Part shown: in pieces, positions 1-8,355 of the stretch
Layout: each line of letters starts with the position of its first letter
How positions within the stretch are numbered: position 1 is the stretch's first letter
DNA from: Salinimicrobium gaetbulicola
GTDB lineage: Bacteria; Bacteroidota; Bacteroidia; Flavobacteriales; Flavobacteriaceae
Reading direction: 5' to 3'
DNA length: 64,000 nucleotides
Assembly: GCF_042676025.1 (NCBI RefSeq)
Contig: NZ_JBHTJP010000032.1
Span: 1,240,001-1,304,000, forward strand
The notes under the pieces: model-generated
What the model saw: the letters and a program-made list of their open reading frames with translations, nothing else
Database searches by the model: none
Told to the model about the DNA's origin: nothing
Made by a program: the position numbers and the translations under genes

Positions 1-438
1 CCTGTTGCTTTGAAAGAGTCGCGAAACAGGTGGTATTTAATTGCACAGGACGAAGACATGGTAAAAAACTTCGCCCTTGATCGTATCAAGGATCTGCTTA
101 TTTCAGAATATAAATTCAGCCCTGTCGATTACAATATTCACGAGGAATTTGACAACTGTTTCGGCATCATCAACGGAACGAATGAAAAAGCTCAAAAAGT
201 GGTTCTTTCATTTACTCCCCAGGAAGGGCGTTATGTCGAATCCCTTCCGCTTCATCACAGTCAGCAGCTCATCCTGAAAAACGAGGAGGAAATCAGGTTC
301 AGTTATTACATCCGGCCGACTTACGACTTTAGAATGGAGTTGCTCTCTTATGGAGATCAGGTGAAGGTCATTAAACCGGAAAGTTTAAAAAAAGCAATTA
401 AGACAAAGTTGCAGGAAGCGTTGAAAAGCTATAAATAA
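1..438 (+). CDS. WYL-domain transcriptional regulator, C-terminal part (5' end outside window)
   Basis: The frame is open to the window edge, so the start lies upstream; the TTG at position 10 is not taken as a start. The first residues carry the ESRNRWYL motif of the WYL domain, a ligand-sensing Sm-like fold, followed by about 125 residues matching the WCX C-terminal extension. Such proteins normally have an N-terminal winged helix and act as DNA-binding regulators, often repressors, and they are frequent in antiviral loci (family knowledge). It lies 136 bp upstream of the AAA ATPase on the same strand, so it may regulate the two genes that follow (inference). Confidence 0.85.
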   Translation, partial: PVALKESRNRWYLIAQDEDMVKNFALDRIKDLLISEYKFSPVDYNIHEEFDNCFGIINGTNEKAQKVVLSFTPQEGRYVESLPLHHSQQLILKNEEEIRFSYYIRPTYDFRMELLSYGDQVKVIKPESLKKAIKTKLQEALKSYK

Positions 439-561
439 GTTTTTCTCGCGACACGAATTGGCGTAACCGCTTGTCATCTTTGAAACATCCGTCCCGGCAG
501 AAAATCTTCCGGAATGTAGGGTACCTGGAGAATGGAAGCCTGGGCGGATTTTTTACTAAAC

Positions 562-569
562 TAAATTTG
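562..569 (+). promoter_or_regulatory. Bacteroidota -7 promoter box (TAAATTTG)
   Basis: TAAATTTG matches the TAnnTTTG -7 consensus. A CTG (one mismatch to the TTG -33 element) lies 19 nt upstream at 540-542. Only 5 nt separate the box from the ATG of the AAA ATPase, so a transcript from here would be nearly leaderless. Confidence 0.4.
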
Positions 570-574
570 ACAAA

Positions 575-1639
575 ATGAACTACGGAAATAATAGAGAGCC
601 CCAATTTTTACCAGATTTCAATCTGCAGCATGTCAATCACATGTTGAATTTTTTTCATGTAACGAAAATGTACCTTGGCTACTTCGGCAAGGTTCCCAGT
701 TACTATACTTTTCCGGAGCGTGACATTGAGAAATTTCATAAAGAATTTCCACAGAAATACGGCACAAATATCCTGGGAAAGCATTTCAGGCAAACCTACG
801 GAAGGAAAGATCATAAAGCCGAGATCATCTATATTCTAAAAGATAAAATAATAGTTGAGCAGGATCCGGATGAAGTTACAATGTATTTCCAGGAAGAGAA
901 TTCACCTCTTCTGCTGGAAATACTTGATTTTATGAAAGGGTATAAGAAAGAGAAACCTGAAAAAGCCCATATTAACCTCATCATAATGCAGCCTAATGGC
1001 CTCGATAATAGAAAAATAGATTTCGCCAAACCTGATCTTGACCTCTCAGGGAGTTACAATGATGATTTTAAAAGCTTTCATGAGAAAATGCTGAAGATCT
1101 TGCAGGAGGACAATAAAAGCGGGCTCCACCTCCTCTACGGAAAACCGGGAACCGGAAAAAGCACCTACATCAGGCACCTCTGCGGCCTGGTCACAAAGGA
1201 GATCGTCTTCCTGCCCGGGCAGATGGCTCAAAATCTTGATAATATCGCTATGACCAAATACCTTATGGATAACCCTAACTCCATACTGGTTATAGAAGAT
1301 GCAGAAGAACTGATCGTTTCCCGGGACAGTCAGCGGAACTCTAACCTCGCAATGATCCTAAATATCACCGATGGTATCCTGGGAGAATCACTGGGCATTC
1401 AGATCATTGCCACCTTCAATACGGATGTTCAAAACATCGATCCCGCTCTCAAACGCAAAGGACGGCTGAAATCAGCTTATGAATTTAAACCTCTTTCTAC
1501 GGAAAAAGCAAACTTGTTACTTTCGGAAATGAATACGAACTATTCCACAGATAAGGAAATGACCCTGGCGGAGATCTATAACATAAGCGAAGAAGAGCAG
1601 TATAAGAACCCGGTGAGAAAGGCGGTTGGGTTTAGATAA
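575..1639 (+). CDS. AAA family ATPase (BCS1/spastin-like core)
   Basis: 354 aa. The C-terminal half is a AAA+ module: Walker A GKPGTGKST near residue 190, Walker B ILVIEDAEE near 245, a sensor-1 ATFNT near 290 and a candidate arginine finger in RKGRLKSAYEF. The N-terminal ~170 residues match no domain I recognise and may bind substrate. AAA proteins of this class remodel or unfold protein or nucleoprotein substrates using ATP (family knowledge). It sits between a WYL regulator and a DUF2779 dual nuclease on the same strand, which suggests a small defence-like operon (inference). No membrane segment is visible. ATPase call is sure; biological role unknown. Confidence 0.85.
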   Translation: MNYGNNREPQFLPDFNLQHVNHMLNFFHVTKMYLGYFGKVPSYYTFPERDIEKFHKEFPQKYGTNILGKHFRQTYGRKDHKAEIIYILKDKIIVEQDPDEVTMYFQEENSPLLLEILDFMKGYKKEKPEKAHINLIIMQPNGLDNRKIDFAKPDLDLSGSYNDDFKSFHEKMLKILQEDNKSGLHLLYGKPGTGKSTYIRHLCGLVTKEIVFLPGQMAQNLDNIAMTKYLMDNPNSILVIEDAEELIVSRDSQRNSNLAMILNITDGILGESLGIQIIATFNTDVQNIDPALKRKGRLKSAYEFKPLSTEKANLLLSEMNTNYSTDKEMTLAEIYNISEEEQYKNPVRKAVGFR

Positions 1640-1724
1640 AAAATAATACAAGAAGTAAATATGGTTTTCCACAACTGAACTACCCGACTCTTTTGTAAAT
1701 TAGAAACGATTAAAAATCAAACCT

Positions 1725-3713
1725 TTGAAACCACCTCGCTATTTAACCAAATCCCGCTTCAAGCTTGCCCTGGATTGTCCGACCAAACTCTATTATACCC
1801 GCAAAACAGAGTATGAAAACAAGAGTGACAGCGATTCATTTCTGGAAGCACTCGCTCAGGGAGGTTTCCAGGTGGAAGAATTAGCCAGAATGGATCACCC
1901 CGATGGTCATACAATTCTAGGGGATGATTACAACTATCAGTTGCTTGCCGACAAAACTGAAGAACTGCTGAAGCAGGAAAACGTCACCATATTTGAACCT
2001 GCGTTCCTTGTAAACGGTCTTTTTATTCGGGTAGACATTCTTGTGAAAAAAGGAGATAAGGTCAAACTAATTGAAGTCAAGGCAAAATCAATCAGAAGCG
2101 CCGATCATCAATCTTTCATTAATTCAAAAGGAAGACTAAGTGGTGGCTGGGACCTCTACCTGTATGATATCGCCTTCCAGAAATACGTCATGCAATTGGC
2201 CTACCCTGGCTGGAAGATCTCGTCTTACCTGAAACTGGCTGACAAAGACGCCACTACCACGGTAGACGGACTCCACCAGTGCTTCAAGGTGGTTTCTGAC
2301 TCAGATCTACGCACCGGGATTGAAAAGAAACCGGGTCTTACCAGGGCAGATCTGGGTGAACCCATTTTATGCAATATTAATGTTGATCAAGAGATCGATT
2401 TAATTTTGACAGCCAATCCATTAGATGAAACCCGAACCTTCGAGGAGACCGTTGAGCATTTTAAGAAGCATTACAGGGAGGACAAAAAACTCTTTTCGGA
2501 AATCGGGGCACAATGTAAAGGCTGTGAATTTATTGCAGCAGATCATTCCAATGGGTCTAAAAGTGGCTTCCATGAGTGCTGGCAGGAGCAATTACGATTA
2601 TCGAAAGAAGAAATTGACCGTCCCAAGGTTTATGATGTATGGTATAATCCCACAGGCAAGATATTGGAGGAAGGCCGGTTTTTCATGGAAGAGATCACAG
2701 AAAATGATATTAATATCAGGCCCGAAGCTGGTAAGCTCAGCCGTTCTGAAAGACAATGGTTACAGGTTCAGAAACATCAGGAAAAGGATGACAGCCCTTA
2801 TTTTGATATTGAAAATCTCAGGGAAGAACTTTCGTCCTGGACGTTCCCTTTAAACTTTATCGATTTTGAAACAACGGCGGTGGCACTCCCCTTCACTGCC
2901 GGCATGCATCCCTACGAACAGGTCGCCTTCCAGTTCAGCCACCATATAGTCTATGAAGACGGACGGGTGGAGCATTTTAATGAGTATCTGAACACTGAGA
3001 TCGGGGTGCTGCCAAATTTTGATTTCATACGAGCTCTGAAAGAATCTTTGACGGTAAACCAGGGAAGCATCTTCCGATATCACAACCACGAGAATACCAT
3101 AGTAAATGTGATATATAATCAGTTACTGAAGTCCGACGAACCCGATAAGGAGGAATTGCTGGATTTTATCGAAACCATAAGTCACAGTACAAGCAAAAAT
3201 GCAAAGAATTGGTATGGGGATAGAGACATGATAGATCTGCAGAAAACAGTGGTTAATTACTATTACGATCCGGTGACCGGAGGCTCAAATTCCATTAAAG
3301 CAATTCTTCCGGCTGTATTACATTCAAGTTCATACCTGCAGAATAAATACCAACAGCCGCTGAAAGACCTGAAGGTCACAAGTAAAAATTTCCCTTATGA
3401 TCATGTCTTTCTGAAAGTGGAAAAAGGGAAGGTCATTAATCCATATAAAGCCCTGCCACCGATATTTGACGGCTGGGACAATGAAAAGCTGGACCAGGTA
3501 TCAGAAAGCCTTACCGAGATCAGTGACGGGGGAGCTGCCTTATTCGCATACCAGAAATTGCAATTTGAAGACGTTCCCGAAATTGAGCGCAAAGCTATCC
3601 GGGAAGGATTACTGAGATATTGCGAACTGGACACCCTGGCCATGGTGATGATCTACGAGTATTTTAGAGAAGTCTGTCTTTTTGAGAAGCAAGAAGCAAG
3701 AAGCAAGAGCTAA
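1725..3713 (+). CDS. DUF2779 protein: Cas4/RecB-like nuclease fused to a DEDD-type exonuclease
   Basis: 662 aa from a TTG start, chosen because it gives the family-typical beginning RYLTKSRFKLALDCPTKLYY; the first in-frame ATG is only at residue 56. The N-terminal part has the RecB/Cas4 nuclease pattern: E92, D104 (IRVDILVK) and E117-V-K119 (LIEVKA). Cysteines C18, C264, C267 and C285 are placed like the single N-terminal and three C-terminal ligands of Fe-S cluster nucleases such as Cas4 and AddB. The C-terminal half begins with FIDFET (D380, E382), motif I of DnaQ-like exonucleases, and ends with YCELDTLAM, a plausible motif III. The final residues EKQEARSKS are encoded by a 7-bp tandem repeat. 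Substrate unknown; a DNA-processing or defence role is inference. Confidence 0.8.
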   Translation: MKPPRYLTKSRFKLALDCPTKLYYTRKTEYENKSDSDSFLEALAQGGFQVEELARMDHPDGHTILGDDYNYQLLADKTEELLKQENVTIFEPAFLVNGLFIRVDILVKKGDKVKLIEVKAKSIRSADHQSFINSKGRLSGGWDLYLYDIAFQKYVMQLAYPGWKISSYLKLADKDATTTVDGLHQCFKVVSDSDLRTGIEKKPGLTRADLGEPILCNINVDQEIDLILTANPLDETRTFEETVEHFKKHYREDKKLFSEIGAQCKGCEFIAADHSNGSKSGFHECWQEQLRLSKEEIDRPKVYDVWYNPTGKILEEGRFFMEEITENDINIRPEAGKLSRSERQWLQVQKHQEKDDSPYFDIENLREELSSWTFPLNFIDFETTAVALPFTAGMHPYEQVAFQFSHHIVYEDGRVEHFNEYLNTEIGVLPNFDFIRALKESLTVNQGSIFRYHNHENTIVNVIYNQLLKSDEPDKEELLDFIETISHSTSKNAKNWYGDRDMIDLQKTVVNYYYDPVTGGSNSIKAILPAVLHSSSYLQNKYQQPLKDLKVTSKNFPYDHVFLKVEKGKVINPYKALPPIFDGWDNEKLDQVSESLTEISDGGAALFAYQKLQFEDVPEIERKAIREGLLRYCELDTLAMVMIYEYFREVCLFEKQEARSKS

Positions 3714-3719
3714 GAGACA
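3685..3719 (+). repeat. Heptanucleotide tandem repeat (AGAAGCA)n across a stop codon
   Basis: Three perfect AGAAGCA units (3685-3705) are followed by two degenerate ones (AGAGCTA, AGAGACA). The array encodes the last residues of the DUF2779 protein and spans its TAA at 3711-3713. A change of one unit would shift the frame and alter only the C-terminus. Confidence 0.85.
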
Positions 3720-3800
3720 AAACCTGAAATAGTTTTTTGAGTCGGTTTATACAAATTCAGGATTCTCTTAATTTTTTACTAAGTACCATTTGCAGAAATT

Positions 3801-3838
3801 AAAATACCCAGATTCTAAAACAGAAAACTGGGTATTTT
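3801..3838. terminator. Bidirectional rho-independent terminator
   Basis: Inverted repeat AAAATACCCAG (3801-3811) / CTGGGTATTTT (3828-3838), with a U-tract on both strands, between the convergent DUF2779 and YkvA-like genes. Confidence 0.8.
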
Positions 3839-3855
3839 TGCAGGTAAGGATTTAA

Positions 3856-4233
3856 TTAATATGAATAGGTCCACTTCTTGTATTTTTCAACCTCGTCTTT
3901 TATGAGTTTTAGACATAACGCTACCATTGAAGCGTCGTCTAAATAGCCTGCTCCCAGTATGAAATCAGGTATTAAATCGATTGGGGATAACACATAGAGA
4001 AGAGTTGAGCCTATTGCAGCGATTACGTACCACGGCACTTCTCTGTACTCCCCGGAGATGTAATCTTTTATCATCTTGAACAATAATTTAAATTCCTCGT
4101 AAAAGGTTTTTAATCTTGGATCTTTAGTGAATTTCTCTTTTAGGTTCTCGTAATTTTCTAAAACCTTTTTCAGATCTTTTATTTTGAAATTTTTAATTGC
4201 TTTAAGAAGCAAATTTTTTAATTTATTTTTCAT
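3856..4233 (-). CDS. YkvA family (DUF1232) membrane protein
   Basis: 125 aa. The C-terminal half holds the DUF1232 hallmark LSPIDLIPDF within one hydrophobic segment (VIAAIGSTLLYVLSPIDLIPDFI), followed by the family-typical GYLDDASMVALCLKLI. The N-terminal 60 residues are Lys/Glu-rich helices. The molecular function of the family is unknown. Last gene of an AT-rich - strand group, 19 bp after an 84-aa unknown gene. Confidence 0.8.
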   Translation of the reverse strand: MKNKLKNLLLKAIKNFKIKDLKKVLENYENLKEKFTKDPRLKTFYEEFKLLFKMIKDYISGEYREVPWYVIAAIGSTLLYVLSPIDLIPDFILGAGYLDDASMVALCLKLIKDEVEKYKKWTYSY

Positions 4234-4252
4234 TTTGTTGTTGTTTCAATTA

Positions 4253-4507
4253 TTAATCAATGTATCTGTTTACCACCTTCCATATATATACTTCCGGCTG
4301 ATAAGTATCAAGAATTAAATATGCATTCTCGAATTCCTTTTTTTTCATGTAGTGGTTATAAGCCTGCCTGATTATAGTATTTATTGCAAGCCCCCCTACC
4401 GTGATTTTCATATCTGTTTTTTCATTTAAAAAGATTGTAAGTTCTACTTTATCTGTTTCTTTATTATTTCTCGCATGAAGCAATACAGCTTCATAAATTT
4501 GCTCCAT
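4253..4507 (-). CDS. Hypothetical protein, 84 aa
   Basis: No family recognised. The predicted chain is soluble, mixed alpha/beta and rich in aromatic residues, with no signal peptide or membrane segment. Its start overlaps the end of the 201-aa gene upstream by 17 bp, implying co-translation. The local sequence is AT-rich like its neighbours, consistent with acquired DNA. Confidence 0.6.
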   Translation of the reverse strand: MEQIYEAVLLHARNNKETDKVELTIFLNEKTDMKITVGGLAINTIIRQAYNHYMKKKEFENAYLILDTYQPEVYIWKVVNRYID

Positions 4508-5096
4508 ATAATTTCTTTCCTGGTTTAAATAATACTTTTAATTTTAATTCATTACCTATTTTTCTTAGGTAACAACACTTAATTAGCTCTGGATAATCCA
4601 TTTCTAATTTTCTATACATCACTTCACTATTGGAAGGAAGTATTTCTGTCTTTAAATGATCTCGTAGTGAGATAAGATTCTTCTGAAGAAAAACCTTAGG
4701 GTGCTCGGATACATAATTTTTCCATGTTGATTGTATTTCCTTTAGGGTTATTGATAAAAGCTTACCTGATAATTCGGCGTAAGAATTATTTAGCATAAAA
4801 AGCAGATCAGATTTTCTTATGTGTGGATCTATTGCAGTAAGGGGAGCATAAGCTACCATTTTTAGGTAGCCTGATTTTTCTTTGAATAGCATTGCAGAGA
4901 TTAATTCTTTGTTTTGAAAAGTTAACCTCCAAACGGGGATGCTATTAACCATATCATCTGCGTCAGTAAAGCCATTGGCAAGATTTATTCCTCCACAATC
5001 TGTATATGCAACTTCCAAAAGGTTGTAAACTTGATTTGCATACTGCATTTTTTCGGACAGATTTTCTGCTTTTAAAATTTTTACTTCTACTTTCAT
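4491..5096 (-). CDS. Hypothetical protein, 201 aa
   Basis: No family recognised. A soluble protein without signal peptide. The N-terminal half looks like a beta-rich fold (VWRLTFQNKELISAMLFKEK, GYLKMVAYAP) that could resemble an acetyltransferase-like or sensor fold, but no catalytic motif is visible. First gene of a three-gene unit (201 aa, 84 aa, YkvA) that overlaps its neighbour by 17 bp. A perfect dyad lies 60 bp upstream of the start and could be its operator. Confidence 0.6.
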   Translation of the reverse strand: MKVEVKILKAENLSEKMQYANQVYNLLEVAYTDCGGINLANGFTDADDMVNSIPVWRLTFQNKELISAMLFKEKSGYLKMVAYAPLTAIDPHIRKSDLLFMLNNSYAELSGKLLSITLKEIQSTWKNYVSEHPKVFLQKNLISLRDHLKTEILPSNSEVMYRKLEMDYPELIKCCYLRKIGNELKLKVLFKPGKKLYGANL

Positions 5097-5156
5097 AATT
5101 TCTGGTTTTGTATTGATTACGAGGTAAAAGTATAGAGAGAAGAAAACCTTATATTG

Positions 5157-5178
5157 TTTTGTTCAGGGCTGAACAAAA
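5157..5178. promoter_or_regulatory. Operator-like perfect dyad
   Basis: Arms TTTTGTTCAG (5157-5166) and CTGAACAAAA (5169-5178) are perfectly complementary around a central GG. The 2-nt spacer is too short for an RNA hairpin loop, so a dimeric DNA-binding protein site is more likely. It lies 60 bp upstream of the - strand gene starting at 5096. Confidence 0.45.
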
Positions 5179-5207
5179 GCGAATTGCTTTAAAAATTTTA
5201 TATAAAA

Positions 5208-5237
5208 AAATGCTCCCTAAATTTTTAGGGAGCATTT
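5208..5237 (-). terminator. Rho-independent terminator after the LRR gene
   Basis: On the - strand, arms AAATGCTCCCTAAA and TTTAGGGAGCATTT close a very short loop and are followed by a T-run. It lies 28 bp past the stop of the LRR gene. Confidence 0.8.
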
Positions 5238-5265
5238 AACTAATAATAATATTGAGAAAGGCTTG

Positions 5266-7341
5266 TTAGATGTATTTCAATTCAATAAAATTATTCTCAC
5301 TTTTGAATTCACACCATTTTCCATTATCCATTTTGACATTTAATAAATTATTATTATCCAACTTCAAAACAGGGTTTATAACAGACAAGACTCCATTATT
5401 AGAATAAAAATATTTCTTATTAATAAAACAGGACACTTTCTTTTTTAAATCATTATCAATAAATAATTCCGTTTCAGCCAAACCAGAATCGTTTAAATAT
5501 TTATTGGTTAAACCTTTAATGTAGTTCTCTTTATCATTACTGGTTCTGAGAATTAAGTAGTAATAGAAATTTTTATTTATCGTTGATGAATTTGTCAGCA
5601 TATTGTTCTTAACAACAAAAGGATAAGCACTTTTTCCAGAGACTAATACGAATGCAACGTTATTTATATCTTCATAATCGGTACGAGCAAATTTCCCTTC
5701 TTCAGAACTCTCTGGAGTCTCAATTGTTCTATTGTTAATTAGCAATTCAATCTTACTAATAGAAGGTTTTAAAACAATATCCGATTTGACTTTATAATCT
5801 ATTTTAAAGGCTTTACAATAAAAATCTTTTAAAAATTTGCAGGATTTAGAAACTTCAATCGACGGTAGAATATTTTTATGGCTATTTAAGGTGATTAGGC
5901 TATTTATTTCATGTAAATATTTATGAAAATATGTTGCAACAATTTCTGCAGTATCTGATTGTACTTGAAAAACAACCTCTTTCAATTCTTCATTAATCTT
6001 TAAGTATATTTCGCAATTGTCATGTTCAATGAAGCAATAAAAACCGTTTTGAAATTGTACAAAACTGGGAATTTCTTTTAAATGCTTTGCAAATGAATAT
6101 TGAATATCAGATAAAATTACGTTTACAGGCAATGAGCTATCAGTCCAAAACACCTTAATAATTTGACTTAGATTTTTTTCATTGCTAATCACTATTTCTC
6201 CCTCTTGATGTTTAAATTCAATACCCTCTAAAAGGTATTGCACTCTTGCAAGACAATTTTTATTTTCAATATCTCCCAGGAATTGAAAGGGCACACCGTC
6301 TGTTTTATTGTCCAGCAATTCCAAATATTCCAAATTCGGAAATATTTCCAATATTCTGTGTAATACGGATGTAGAGATATTTAATTTATTATTGGTTAAT
6401 AGTAGGTAATTTAAATTTTTATGAACTGTTCTTTGATCGAAGAAATCATTTTCAATTAGGTTGTTGGACAGGTTTAAATACTCTAAATTTTTAGGTAAGT
6501 CACTAATTTTAAACCCTCTTATTAAATTACGACTTAAATCTAAGTCGTCCAGGTTCTCTGGTAACACTGAAAGGGAATCTAAATTTTTCAGAGTGTTCCC
6601 ACTCAAGTCCAACTCAATAAGATTCGGCAAATTCAAATTGATTTCAGACAAGCTTTGTATCGTGGTGCCATAAATACTCAACTGGGAGAGGTTGATTGGC
6701 AACCATTTAATACGGTCATTGTAACAATACATTAGGCGCAATCCCTGTAATTGTTTCAGTTTTGATAATATTTTAAAATCAAATTCAGTAAAATGTACCC
6801 ATCCAACTGTGAGTTCCGTAATTTTAGAAGATTCTATTTTCTCAAAAAAGTTACTTAAACCTGTATTAGTTATGTAAAGTGGAATTTCCTTATTATAAAT
6901 GCTTCTTAATTCTTCTTCAAGTAAAATTCTTTCATCGGTTGTTATAATGAATTTATAAAGGTTTGATAGATTAATTACTTTCTTCCAAATGGCATCTCCC
7001 TCGTGAGTTTTAGCCATTTCCAAAGCCATTAAATTTCCTCCCTCAAAATAAATTCGTTTTGTTTTTTTTGGAATAGCAATTTTTGCAGCTTTTTCCAGCG
7101 GAATTCCTGTGTAGGAAATTGTCTCTGTACTCGCGTTAATTTTAAAGCTTTTTAAATCACAATTTTCAGAAATGAGTTTTTCATTTTCCACATCGAATTG
7201 ATATATGCTATTTTTATCCTTTACGGGATAAACAAATTTTTCAACGGATAAAATGTCATCTATAAATTCTTCATTGTCTTCTTGGTTTACATGAAATGCT
7301 TTATGATATTCAGCTTTGTGAATAGAAATATGTTTACTCAT
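5266..7341 (-). CDS. Leucine-rich-repeat protein, 691 aa
   Basis: Residues ~195-345 carry at least five leucine-rich repeats with spacing near 22 residues (LIELDLSGNTLKNLDSLSVL, LDDLDLSRNLI, LEYLNLSNNLI, LNYLLLTNNKL). No signal peptide, membrane anchor or sorting signal is seen, so a cytoplasmic location is likely. The flanking N-terminal ~190 and C-terminal ~340 residues match nothing I know; no nuclease or NTPase motif is visible. LRRs usually bind protein ligands (family knowledge). The gene is clearly more AT-rich than the core genes to the right, suggesting transfer. It ends at a strong terminator and is preceded by 120 bp of non-coding DNA. Confidence 0.8.
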   Translation of the reverse strand: MSKHISIHKAEYHKAFHVNQEDNEEFIDDILSVEKFVYPVKDKNSIYQFDVENEKLISENCDLKSFKINASTETISYTGIPLEKAAKIAIPKKTKRIYFEGGNLMALEMAKTHEGDAIWKKVINLSNLYKFIITTDERILLEEELRSIYNKEIPLYITNTGLSNFFEKIESSKITELTVGWVHFTEFDFKILSKLKQLQGLRLMYCYNDRIKWLPINLSQLSIYGTTIQSLSEINLNLPNLIELDLSGNTLKNLDSLSVLPENLDDLDLSRNLIRGFKISDLPKNLEYLNLSNNLIENDFFDQRTVHKNLNYLLLTNNKLNISTSVLHRILEIFPNLEYLELLDNKTDGVPFQFLGDIENKNCLARVQYLLEGIEFKHQEGEIVISNEKNLSQIIKVFWTDSSLPVNVILSDIQYSFAKHLKEIPSFVQFQNGFYCFIEHDNCEIYLKINEELKEVVFQVQSDTAEIVATYFHKYLHEINSLITLNSHKNILPSIEVSKSCKFLKDFYCKAFKIDYKVKSDIVLKPSISKIELLINNRTIETPESSEEGKFARTDYEDINNVAFVLVSGKSAYPFVVKNNMLTNSSTINKNFYYYLILRTSNDKENYIKGLTNKYLNDSGLAETELFIDNDLKKKVSCFINKKYFYSNNGVLSVINPVLKLDNNNLLNVKMDNGKWCEFKSENNFIELKYI

Positions 7342-7461
7342 ATATTTTTAATTATTTATTAATGGTGTGATCTCTGAAGGAGCTCTCTTCTTATAAGGCT
7401 TTAAAAGGTGCTGGGGAGAATTTTTATTTGCTAATTGAAGGAATACCAGAAATACTATCTC

Positions 7462-8328
7462 TTATATCCAATAAGAAAGGCATCCCATCACCAGAATATT
7501 TCCTAATAAGGTGAACCCTACAAAGCGAGTGTAATTCTTATGAGGAGTTAACGCCGAAATATGAGAATCCAATTTTTTCATCACTTGATCCTCAACCTTC
7601 CATGTAGCTTTTCTTTTCGATTCCTCCATAACTTCCACAACAATGTCTCCAAAGGGCACAAATTCCATAAAGAGAAACATTGGTTTCCTTACTATTCCCG
7701 GTATTTTATAAACAGAGGAATGAATAATATCATTTCCATTCTTCTTTAGAAGTCCGGTTACTTTGGCCTTTTTCAATCGTTCTTTACCTCCATTCTCAAT
7801 CTCTTTGATACTGGTTGTGATCAGAATTTCGAAAAAGGATTCCAATAAGTGATAGACGCCTATTCCAATTTTAAATTGAGCATAGTTATAACTTCTATAT
7901 GCTGCAAGTCCTGAAAACGCTATTCCACTAACTATAAGGCCAAACAGTAAAAAAAGATTTATCCATGCGAAATCAACTACGACAAGATATATTCCATAGA
8001 TTATAAACCCTGTATTAAAAATGAAAAACAGAGATGCTACTACTGAAACATTTAATATAACATTGGATGCAATTTTTCTACATTCAGTAATCACTTCTTT
8101 CGAAGAGTTTCCAAGGAAGTTTGTTGCCTTTTTTATTTTTTCAGACTCTGCTGTTTTTTTACCTGCATCGATTGCTTTTTTGGAAAACTCCTTAGACGAA
8201 GACTTAACTATTGATACCGTCTGCTTAACCTTTTCAGAATTTACCGTTTTGTTACCTGCTTCTGAAATTTTCGCGCCGGCTGTGTTGACTAGATTGGTGA
8301 GATCTTTTGAGGTGGGAGATTTAAACAT
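7462..8328 (-). CDS. Hypothetical membrane protein, 288 aa
   Basis: The N-terminal ~95 residues are a Ser/Lys-rich amphipathic helix with repeated elements (NSEKVKQTVSIVKSSSKEF / ESEKIKKATNFLGNSSKEV), likely coiled coil. Two membrane helices follow (about residues 98-120 and 123-145), then a soluble region of about 115 residues and a last hydrophobic stretch at the C-terminus (FVGFTLLGNILVMGCLSYWI). No known domain. It sits 27 bp downstream of the PH-like gene on the same strand and may act with it at the membrane (inference). Confidence 0.65.
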   Translation of the reverse strand: MFKSPTSKDLTNLVNTAGAKISEAGNKTVNSEKVKQTVSIVKSSSKEFSKKAIDAGKKTAESEKIKKATNFLGNSSKEVITECRKIASNVILNVSVVASLFFIFNTGFIIYGIYLVVVDFAWINLFLLFGLIVSGIAFSGLAAYRSYNYAQFKIGIGVYHLLESFFEILITTSIKEIENGGKERLKKAKVTGLLKKNGNDIIHSSVYKIPGIVRKPMFLFMEFVPFGDIVVEVMEESKRKATWKVEDQVMKKLDSHISALTPHKNYTRFVGFTLLGNILVMGCLSYWI

Positions 8329-8355
8329 AATTTCAAAATTGGTTAGCTAAAATTA

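Noticed and set aside
3856..4507. Toxin-antitoxin reading of the YkvA/84-aa pair
   Set aside because: YkvA (DUF1232) is a clear membrane family not known as a toxin, and the 84-aa protein shows no antitoxin motif.
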